From Gyrodactylus bullatarudis (taxonomy: Eukaryota; Platyhelminthes; Monogenea; Gyrodactylidea; Gyrodactylidae): a stretch of 64,000 nucleotides of DNA. The stretch spans positions 62,001 through 126,000 of the forward strand of contig SSNU01000104.1 of the NCBI GenBank assembly GCA_012064415.1, written 5' to 3'. Of this stretch, positions 13,401 through 25,400 are shown in pieces. The notes under the pieces are model-generated. The model saw only the letters and a list, made by a program, of their open reading frames with translations, was not told the origin of the DNA and searched no databases. The position numbers and the translations under genes were made by a program. The stretch's first letter is position 1. Each line of letters opens with the position of its first letter.

Positions 13401-16400
13401 TTTTAATTTTTAATTTGGAGATAAAAAAGTCTTTATAGAATAGTACAGTAACAATTTAGAGATTACAGTTATTAGGAGTAGTTTTTAGGATTTCAATTTT
13501 AGTAATAACAAATTGCTTAGTCTTTCAAGTTATTCAATAATGCGAGATAATCTAATAAATTTAATTTTTGGGCATTCAGCAGCAAAAAACGATGAAATCT
13601 AACTTGATGTAGATTTTCTTCTCACACCTAGATGTTAGAAAGTCAAATAATAATCAACTCACCTTATTGGGACTCGTCAGTTCCTCATAGGCAGGATTCG
13701 AATCCGGGTCTTCAACGTTGTGAGGCAACGCTACTAACCACAGAGGCCAGAAGCCCTGTTCAACACTCTTATAGTTTTGACTTCACACTGGTTTATTAGA
13801 ATAATTAAAATATAGAGATTTTAGACATCAAATTTGATTTAATATATTATCGTGCGATAAGTAATGGGACTCCAACTTGAACAAAAATTTTATCCTCCAA
13901 AACTAATATGAATCCGAACAAGTTTGGTACCATTAGAAAGATAATTGATCCCTCTATTTTTTTGAACTTCTTAGATATTTCAAGAATTGAAAAACATCAA
14001 TATTTTTGAGTATTTTGATAAGAATGGTTTTCGCCAGATTGTGAGATAGGGGTATTGCTTGGGAGCTGGGCCGTCAGTGAACTTTCAAATGCATAAATCC
14101 TTTTATAAAGATTCAATTAAGACGTTTCATTTCGTCTTTGATAAAAATATCCGAGATTCTGTCGGCTCATTTCTCTTCAGGACACCACGAAACCCTATTT
14201 CAGAAAAGAGATTAAAACTTTTTTCAGGAGGAGCACTTTGATTTCATAGGTCATTTCCCTAATAGTCTTTATCTTGCTCTGATAATCTCCAATTCAAATC
14301 TCTAGAACCTTTTCTTAAGGTCAAAAATTCCAAATCAAAATATGTGGTAGAAAATGGATTTAATCCCCTTTTTCAAATCTTAATTTGATGAACTCAATGC
14401 TTATGGGATTATAAAAATAAAAAATCTTTAGAATACATGTCTTTATTCATCAGGAAACTATTTTCACTGATATCCAATTGATCTTTCTCAAATTTTCTTT
14501 CAATAAAATCATTTTTTGTAATCAGTCCCATTACTTATCGCACAACCCTATATATAACCAGGGACCGCACTTTGCTAATTGGAATATTAATGATACCATC
14601 CTTGTTCAAGGTTTTACCGATTGACTCTCGTGAGATTCACTGTATATGCTTTGTAAGTTTCTTTCGTACCAGTCTCGGTGGGATCCATTAGTAAGCTGTA
14701 ATATTCAGCGAGATGGGCTAATCCTTTACCAAATAAGACGTTCCTGTGGGATATACGACCTAAGCACCTAGAACGAAATGTTTCTAGTTAAACACAGTAT
14801 ATAGGTCGATTTTTCAAAAATTTCAAATTCTCAGACTGGAAATCTCAATTATGCTATACTTTACCATAAACAAATGTCTTAAACCAAAGAAGTCTCTGAG
14901 GGATATCTAAACCCTATAAGGTCGAAAAAAAAGAATCTGGAAAAGCCAGAGAAAAATTAAAAAAAATTTTTTTTTTGTTTTAAAGAATTTCGAGTTGGAA
15001 ATTTTTATTAATCTAAAACAAGTGCGAGTAGGTTCGAGATTAGAAAATAAAATTTGTGAAATTTGCCCTAAGGATTCCGCTTTAAAATTACTGAATTTTT
15101 AATGATTGAAGATCCTTCCATAACAGCAAAAATTTAATGATAATAATCTGGTTCCTTGTCTAATATCAATTCATAAAAGTTCAAAAATTCAAATTTTAAA
15201 ATCCTACTGAATATTTCCATAATATCGAAAAATATTAACCTGCCCTAGTGTTGTTTCGTGATTGCAGCCTTTTTTCAAACTTTGTACAACATAAACATCA
15301 ATAGATGAATATTCTTTTGATATATAATAATACAGTATATATTATACAAGTATATAATGATAACAAGAGAATGGCTTTAATAAAATGGCTACTTCTCCTA
15401 CATCAATGTGTGTATACTGAATTTAATTATAATCTTCAAACCTACATGCTGTATTTTCCTAGTTTTATAAAATCATGTGATTCGTGATCTCTCCCAATTT
15501 TATCATCAAAGGGGTTTTTGTTAGTTTTTTTGTTCATATGCTTAACTTTATTTTAAATTTGATTAATTATACATACATAAGGGTTGGGAGTAAACATATA
15601 GCCTTCATTAAAAAATAAACAGATGCTTCATTCTACCATTACCAAGTCAAAAACAATCTCAATGATAAATGATTTGAAATTTGATTTATTCTTATTCACA
15701 TTCCGGCTTTGAATTCAATCGAATCAGCCGTTCGAAGAAATAAATAAATCCTACAATACTACTAGTAAGGTTTAAGAAAAAAATATGAGGGTTTTATTTC
15801 TCGGAGCTTCTTGAATATAATGTGCTGTTTTTGAGTTGTATCCTTTTGTTGATTTCAACGTGTGAGTAAGATCAAACGTTAATTTTCAGAATTACGATTA
15901 GAAACCTATTACCACTGTTGATTAAGAATTGTCAATTCATTCATTTTCAAAATTGTCTCTTAAATCGATAAAAATGTGCCTTGAGATTCGGATTTGAAAA
16001 ATTCAAAAGACCTCTATGAGAAAATTTTTATAAAAATCATAAATTCTCATTTTTATCGAGCATAGCATAATATTCTTTAATGTGATTATCAAAGAGTATA
16101 GAAATATTTTCTCGATTCTACAGACCAAGTTATAACCAGCATTGTTATTTCCTATTAGATTTAAATTTAATCTAAATGATACAAGAATGAATCTACCTCG
16201 ACACTTTTTGAAAATATTTTTATGCGCTTAATTTCTATTTTACTCTAGGTTACCCAGAGCAACTTTATGCGTGAACTGTCAAAGCAAGAAATCCAGTTAC
16301 AAGAAGTAAGTTTTCTCATAAACTTTTAATTGAGTGAATTTTATTCTTTACTTGTAAAGTCAATCTCTTTCTAAGCATATCATATTATGTAGAATTAAGT

Positions 16401-19400
16401 TTTATTAAGAACTAATCTAGCTGATACAAAGATTAGGTGCATTTAGGTTTAGAATTTTAGCTCTAATAAAATTTAATACAATATGCTTATTTTTAAAAAT
16501 AAAAGACAAATTTTAACCCCCGAAAAAATTTGTAATTGTAAAATCTTATTTTAGTGAATTTTAGATTATAATTTGACCCAATTACTGTATTCCAACGATT
16601 TTCGGAATAAGTTATTGAACTTCAGCCATCAAAAAGTATTCTGTAAATCGCTAGTAATTACTAGTTAAAGGGGATCAAAAGTTCTCAACTTTATATCAAA
16701 TTGCTTTACTAGCTATACTTGGTCTTGATGAAGATTGACACTTAATCTTTCGTCTTCAAACATTTAGTCATTGATGTCAGTAAACAGTGGGCTAGCCTCT
16801 TCGATGTAAAAATTGCTGATTTAATTGAGAAAACCATATTACTTAGAGATGATTTCAAGCACTGAAAAATAGAGTTCATTGGACAGTTCTCTTTATAATA
16901 CAATTTAAGGTTTCCTTTCGACTTTTGTCCTTCTTCCAAAAATAAATTTACGGTTGATTAAGAGTAGATTTCAATACTTCTGAAATAATGATAACTTTTT
17001 TCAATGTAAAAGTTTTCTTCATCTACAGGCCATGTTCGAAGTGATAACAAGTGAAGCATCATATTATCATAGTTTGACTATTCTGGTAAATCACTTTTAC
17101 AATGCTCCTCAGTTTAATGTTGATTCTGAAGCTTCCCTGGACGAGGAAAAATCAAAAACCCCCTCTGAGATTCTCAGTGAAAATGAAAGCGCATTTAGTG
17201 AGTATCTTATTGTTGATTTTGAAGTTTTCCTTTCGAAATTATCCTTCCCCTTGTTTATCTCGATTTGTAGATGAAGGATCACTTGAGATCTCTAGGCCGG
17301 TTAAATATTCATAATATTAGATAATTATATCCTCTTCAATCTGATTAGAAAAATAAAATTTTTAATGAAAAAAAGCTATGTAGAGGGCATGTCTACACAT
17401 CCTCTAGCTTGGTCATCATTAGAGCCACAAAAAATATTATCTGAAACTTTTCTTCAAGATATAGAAAATTTGAAAATAATTTAGATCTTAATACTCATAA
17501 GTCAAGTGAATAAAAATATGAGAAATAAATTAATGTCGAATTCGAACTAAAATTTTTATCTTCATGGCTATTTTTAAGCTTGGTAAATAATACATTCTAA
17601 GACCTTTTAACTTTGAACCCTGATGCATCGAGGCGATATGAAAACCAAACTCTCTTTTCTTGAATGGATAATTTCATGTCTTTTAAATCAATTACTGCAT
17701 TAAGCATGGTTGTTTGTAATAAATTTTTTAAAAGAGTAATGTTACAGAAACATAAATTATTTCAAATAAATGTTCTTGTAAGCTGAAAAAAGTTACATAA
17801 TTTAACCAAGTCTGTTAAATAGTAGTTTCTCTATACCATGTTAAAATTGTTAATTAAAATATTTTCCATGTACAATGTAAATTATACAAATATCAAATAG
17901 CTTTATACGATATTTATAGCCAGTACACTTAAAATAAATAAATGGAATCATTTTTTTCATATTCATTAAGGTTCGTTCCATACGATTTCCTTAATTCAAA
18001 CAAGTATCATGGTGGATTTGATAAATTGTGATTATTTCGAAATTAGCTCAACTCATGTTTTATTCAAAATTTGACCTATCTATATTTAACCTCAGTCTAT
18101 GAAATCAGCAAAAATATTGAACTCAAAAGTTGAAAAAAGTGAATATTTGGTGCACTTTTGAAACCCGATTTTTTGAGGATAAAGGGACCTTCATAATGAA
18201 TTAGAATTCAACTGAATATTCAATGATGAAGCTTACTGGATCTCAATACACCTGCTTGATTTTAAGATTAAATTTGTCTCTAGGGATGATTCGAATCATA
18301 GGGGATAAGGGTTAATCAGTTTCCAGGGTTAATCGAATCTTTTTTTATTTCAACTTATCTGCTCATTTCATGATGGAATTGAATGAATATTTATCTTTCT
18401 GAGTATTCAGAAAAAACAATGTATTTTGGCAACATATCTGATTCGTTTAGATGGAAAGTTATCTGAAATATCTGGAGGAAAATACAAAAGTGAACAACTC
18501 TCATCAGCAATGAGAGGGAATTCAAAAAGTTTTTGTTCAACACCTTCAACATAGGATAAATGTAATAATGCTTGTCACAGGGGATTATTTCATCTGATTT
18601 ACTTTCGATTATCCTAATAATATCAATGAAAAATTCAGATGTGACAAGTTCTGATTTCTATTTTTCCACATTTTAAAGCAATAATATAATATTCAACAAT
18701 TATGACAAGAAACGAATTAAATATTCAAGAAATTTTTCACAAACGTCCAAAAATCACATGAATTCTTAGATTTAAAATCGAGAAAAATCTTATATTCTTT
18801 TGGAATTTTATCCTTTTCAAAGTAACACTTTTTAATCAGTAGTATGGTCCCTTAATCTTGAATTAATGCTAAAATCTAGTGGAACACAAGAATGAAAAAT
18901 GATCTTCAATCAATTGAGAAAGAAAAATCATAATTTGAAACTTTGAAATCACCTTCTATAGAACGTAATTGTAAGCCCACTTTAGATCCTGTATTATCAA
19001 CCAAAGGTCATTAATAAGAGTAATGTCATTTTAAAATTCTATCACTGTTCAGAAATTCAACCGAACATAAGTATCTAAACTGTTGAATCTATCTATTTAA
19101 AAAAGTACAGATTATCGATAGTTGTGAAAACATATATCAATCACATGTACAAATTCATATCAAAACTGGCAAGAGATAGTTTTGATGATTTTTTTTATTC
19201 CAAATTTTTTAGTTCCAAGCTGTAGACATTTCTCTAGAGAAAGTATTAGAGAAATGAATAGTAAGATTGTGTGGATGAAACCAATATACGAAGATCCGTT
19301 TTTCTCAAATACGAATTGTCTTCAACTTCACATTCACTGATAAGATTATTGAGTCATTAACTTTAGATATCAACTGCATCTAGTCAATATAAAGATGGGA

Positions 19401-22400
19401 ATTTATGATTTTTACAGAATTCTCAATTTTTTCATCAAGATTTTTTGGAATCTATACCATGAGACCCACTTTCACGATATGAAGAGAAAAAAAAATTTTA
19501 AGAAATTATGGCATATTCCAAATCTCGAGTTAGCGCCAAATTCCGATTTTGCTGAGTTCAAAGTAAGATTCTAAAAATCAACTTTTGATCTCTTTCTCAC
19601 ATTGAAATCAGCTAAAATTTTCAAAAATTTCAAAAAAATGGGAATTTCGCGCTAACTCGAGATTTGAAATAATCTTATAAATGAATATGAATTAGAAAAT
19701 GATTCAAAATATAGAAACTCAAATTTTTCATGAAAAATGATGATTTTCTCTACAATTTTTGTTCTTACTTCAAACCCAAATATCAGTATTCTTGTGTCTT
19801 CAAATTTCCTGAATAAATTGCCCGAGTAAAACAGTATTGTGTCTTTGAGAAGAGAAATTTATTCCCATCTTCATCTATTTCCTAGCCTTAGTTTTAAAAT
19901 ATTCTCATCTTAATAGGCTTTAATCGTATACATATTTTTCTGTTTAGATGACGATAAAGTCTTGAAGCCAATAGAAAAGCGACATTTGTTCTCCAACGTC
20001 CTGAGTGTATGCCTTGCTAGTCGATCGTGAGTTTTATTGTAATTTTGTTTATTATTTTCTTTCCCTGTGTAATTTTTCTTAATTATCACTCCTTGGGGTA
20101 ATAAAAATTTATTGAAATCTAGATAAGTTGTTCGTCTATAACGTGGGAATCTCATTAGAGAATTCTTTTCTAGAGAAAGAACATATATATGACCTAAAAA
20201 TTATTTCCAGCTTATTAATTTTCAACAATAGATTAATCTTTAAAAAACTGATAGAGGTTAGACCTTGTTTTGTATACCCGTGGTAATTTCTGAGTTATAT
20301 GAGTTATTGTTTCGTGACTATATACCAATTTAGAGGTTCAGTGAATTCTCTAATAATTTTACATAAATTGTATATAAAAACGACCAATTCGATTTAAAAA
20401 ATCGACCCTGTACTATAAAGTAGTCGTATTAAAATTTAGTATTTTTTCAGTCATATGATTGAAACGACCTCATATTCAAGTTTGTTATGCATTAATCTAC
20501 CATATACCAACGTTTCAAAGCAAAAGGTCCTAAGATTACCATTTTGAGCATTTTTCATAATTCATCGATAAAATTTATGCCTACTTCTACCATTTGATAA
20601 AAATATGGTCATTTTACAAATTTCGATTTGATGCCAAATTCCCATTTTTTCGAACAAATGCACTGTGATACCACTAGGATCAACTTTATAACTTGCTTTC
20701 TAAAGTTTGGCAAAACTATCGTACAGATAAGGAATGTTTTAAAACCTTTTGTTCTTCTTGACATTTGATTCTCTTCACAGATTAAAAAAGACATATTTTT
20801 TCTTATCTTTCTTACAAAATTAAGCTGAATAATGAAAATTATCTTATCCGAATAATTTGGTATATTGAAGTACATTTTACTATCAAAACTATAGAGGAAA
20901 AGTTTGGCTAAAGAAAAAGTTTCTTTTCTTTTTTTCGCCAAGAGATAACACACACAATTTAGGCTTAAAAGTGAGGTGTATTTGAATGAGAATTTCGCTG
21001 AGAATTTTTCTATTCATCACAAAATCTTTTAGTGTTCTCTTTTGTTAATCTACAGAAAGAAATGTCTGGAGAATAAGCAAACATGATCAAATTTATCAAA
21101 ATCAGGTCATTTTTTTCACTCTGAATGGATTCCTAAATACTTTTAGTTTGTCTTCTTGGATATGTTTTTCATTATCTGCTTTAACTATCGCTATAAGCCC
21201 TATATTTCAAGCATACAGTTAGATATACTTTGAAAGTTAGATCAATACTCAAAACGATGTTCATTGAGTTGCCTATAATCGGTTTGAAACTCTTGAAATC
21301 CTAATTATAAATCGATAGATCTTCTCAGGTTCAAGTATTCACTCCAATGAATTTTTCGAGAATTTCTGTTTATTAACAAAATTAATTCTACACTTGAATG
21401 TTTTTTTTTTTCATTTTGATTTCAGTTAACAGTGATTTTCTTCTCTAGATTTCTTCAAGATCTTGAATCTCGATGGATTAAAACCAGACCATATTTGCCA
21501 GAAATTTGTGATCTTATTGTGAAACATGCCAATTCGAGAAATTTCCAGCCCTACATTATATACCTTAGGAATCAAAACTATCAGATTAAAACCCTTAAAA
21601 AATTGTTGTAAGTTTAATTGATCTTGATTTGGTCCCATTACTTTTTCGATTGCGAATAAGTGAACAAGCATACAATTCCTTTGTTAACTAAATGTATGAA
21701 AAAGGGCTTAGAAAGACGGAAAATTTTATTCTGATTAAAATCTACTTTCGTTGAAAATGCTAGCATTCTTTTCTGTGTGGTGAATTTTTACTGTCTGGAT
21801 TTTAACCATGATACCGTAAATACAATAGAGAAACAATCTTAAATGTCTAAAATTTTGTACCAATTCTTTTTGCCATTCAACATTAGTGATTATTTTGACA
21901 TCTGTAGTTTATTTTTCATTTAAATCTACCCAACTTTTAGTGATAACAAAATCTGTTGGGGATTAGTTTTACGTACGTATTCTGGCAAGAAAATTTCCTG
22001 AGAAAATTCTTCATGTTTACACATAAGATTATTATCTTTTCTTACTTTCACAATGTTGAATACAAGCATGTTTTATAACAAAATTATCATTTTTTAAATT
22101 AGTTTGTGTCAATCAAATTCTAAAGCTATTTGATATAAAGATGAAAATTTTACAAATAAATATAATGTTTTTCTCTTGATGTATCCTATTAGTTGTTAGA
22201 AAAAATAATAATTTTCAAAACAATTCAATTTGGCCGTAATTTTCACTTTTCAGTATTTGGGATCAATATTAGATGATTATTTGAGTTTTACCAAAGATGT
22301 TTACAGAAATTCGTAATTTTAACTTTTTTAAATTTCCAATTGTTAGTTGAAATGTTCAGATGGTTCAATTTCTCAGAATAATGATGACTTTCTGTAAACA

Positions 22401-25400
22401 TATTTGGTCAAATTCGAATAATTATCCAATGTTGATCCCAGATATCAGTATTTATATTGCTTCATATTGATAAAAAAATTTGAGCTTAAATGTTGAATTC
22501 CTTATTTCTCATCTTCATGTCTCAACTAGAGTACATTGCGAAGAAAGTATTTTATACAATTTTTAGAAGATTTTCGTTTATTTTGTAATATTTATTAAAA
22601 TAGATGAATCAAAAATATCATTTTCGTTAAGAGCATGTAAACTGATTTAGGATTAACAGAAGCATCGCAATTTTTATGTTTGGACAAGAATGAATTTTCC
22701 GTCTTATTTAATCTTATTGATTCATTTACCAATAACAATTTACCCCTTTCCAAACTCTATCACAAGAATACTAAAAGAGTATTTTTATGATTAATTATCT
22801 TTTTTCAATTCTCAAATTTGATCTCCTAGACAACGAGAGGAATTTCGATTTGCATTGAGTAAATTGCATTCAGATCCAAGGACGGGTAAGAATCACTTGG
22901 ACTCTTTTCTTGCTTTGCCAATGCAGCGCTTGACACGACTCAAGCTACTTGTGGAAGTCATTCAAAAGCTGCAGAGAAAAATTATCGACACTAATGAGAG
23001 TAGGGATCAAGAGAAGAAAGACAGTCATGGTTTTGTTAGGCCTGATCGTATCACCAACGCTGAAAAGGCTTTACAGGCCTTAAAAACAGTTAGTTTTTTT
23101 TCTATTCAATCTAGAAATAATACCAGCTAATCTTGAGGATAAATTTCAGAACTAAGACCAGTTGCTCTTAATTTTTACTTTTAATGCTCTATGAAATTCA
23201 AGAATACTGAATGATTCAAAGCTCTTATAAGAGGAAATTTTTTTGGTTTTCCTACTGCTTCAAGACTTTGATAATTCGTTAAACTCCCATTATGCTATTA
23301 ACTAGCCATAATTTATTCGTGAAAATAATCAATTTTCTATTCTGTTATCGACCCCAGCTAATCCATTAGAGATAAATCTTATCTTTTCCAGCTCTTATCA
23401 GGATGTGAGAATGAGCAAAAACTAATGGATCAAAAGAGTCGTATTCTTGATCTATCAAAGGCTACAGTATTTCCTGACAATGTTAAGGTAAACTAAACTT
23501 CCTTTCCTGTATTCCAACAGACTGATTTTATTATCTCTCCTCTGTTCTTTATTCTAAAGGCTATTGCATTCGGAAGTAAGTCGATTTTGAAAGAAGGCGA
23601 ACTCAAGAGTCGTAATGACGGCAAACAGTCAATGTTGAAGATATGGCCACCAAAAAAGTCGAACTCCTACTATTTCATATTGTTCCATGATTTATTGCTT
23701 ATTACAAAATATAAAGCAGGGTTAGTTTACGTTAAACTTATTTTTTACTTTTGTTCAAAATTCAAAAGAAAGAACTAACAGGTTACTTCTAAATTTTAAG
23801 TAACCATTTTTTGAACTTTGAGTTAAAAACTTTTGCTGATTTCAGTGTGAGAAAGTTGAATTTAAGAATCACAATAAGACAAGATAACCAATTATCACCA
23901 TAAAACTTTTGATAAATTCGTTATTTTAGAGGGATTTGAATCATCAAAATTTCATCGATTTTCAACTGGGGAAAGTGATTTAAAAACACAATTCAATTTT
24001 GAAACGATGATGGAGGGATTCTCAGAATCTGATTCAGCATATTTTTATTTCTTTGTCTAATCGTGATTCTAAAAGTCAACTCTCTCTTACTTTGAAATCC
24101 ACAAAAATTTTCAACTCAAAGTTGAAAAAATGGGAATTTGGCGCTACTTCGAGATTTGAAAAATGCCATAATATTCTTAAGAAATTGATTTTTTCTCTTC
24201 ATATCTTGAAAGGTGGCGTCAAGGTTTAGATTCCAAAAACCTTGATTAGCTCCGATTTTTTGATGAAAAAATTGTAAAAATCATAAATTCCCATCTTCAC
24301 AGGTAGATAGATAAATTAAATTTTGATATTCTCTTTCAGATCTTTAACTTGGACTAATTCCTGTTATCAGTTGAAAGATTACAAACAGTTAGCTCATGGT
24401 TAAATCTTTAAAATATTTTTCTGGAATGTTTGAATGAAATCTTCATTTGGAAAGGTCTTTTCCTATGTAAATCTTTTTATTATTTAAAATTTTCCTCGAA
24501 ATATCTGCCTAGATAATTGGTAATATTTAAGCAAATCTTTTCCATGATTTCCCTTATAAAACAATCAAGTTATTACTGTAAGTAAAAATTGAACTCTCGG
24601 TTTTTGATTGTTTCAATTTTATTTAAATCCCATGAATTGTCTATAGAATGTTATTACACAGGTTAATATACTATAGTCATCAGAATATTTATAAGGTCAA
24701 GCTCAGATTACACCCCTTTTCGGATTTAAAGAGTTCTTCAATCTATTATGATTGAACTCAACATTTATGAGGAAAGAACTCTGACTCTTAATCTAAAAAT
24801 GATAAAACTGAAGGCTATGTGAAAAAAAATCTCAGAATATCTTTGGAAATCTTGAATAGGTTCTGAATTAGAAAAATTTAGCAAACAATTTTAAAAATAG
24901 CTTAAAAACGAAATATTTTTCCCAAGGGGGTAGACAGAAAGTTATCACTTATTCACAGTTATCACGGAAGTAAAATTGTATATGACTTGATCAATCAGCT
25001 AAGGGTCTTCACGTATAGCGGAATGAGAAATCATCAAGAGATTTTCATCGATAGTGGAATGTTTTGATGTATGCTTCGGTCTATAATGTAATGTTTTAAT
25101 ATAGTGTAATTAGGAACGATCATATAAATTCGTACGTCTCAATGTCAAACATCACATTATAGACCGAAGCATACATCGAACCATTCCACTATCCATTTAA
25201 ATCTCTCAACGATTTCTCATTCCACTATACGTGAAGACCATTTGCTGATTGATTATAATTATTTCCTCTAGAGTTTATAATCATTCCTGTTGAAGCATAA
25301 TTCTATGGTATTAATAAACTATAATATTGCGGTACTCTGTTTCCCTGGATTAATAAATCCAGTTTTTTATTCGTGAAGGTTATGGATAACTTGATGTTGT

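Noticed and set aside
19910..20155. 81-codon basic frame on the minus strand
   Set aside because: It looks somewhat protein-like but has no recognisable domain, neighbour exon or conserved motif; not enough to call a gene.
20609..20953. 114-codon open frame on the minus strand in a RhoGEF intron
   Set aside because: Composition is dominated by AT-driven residues (K, F, I, L), no splice borders or family features, and this length is expected by chance in a 64-kb AT-rich window.
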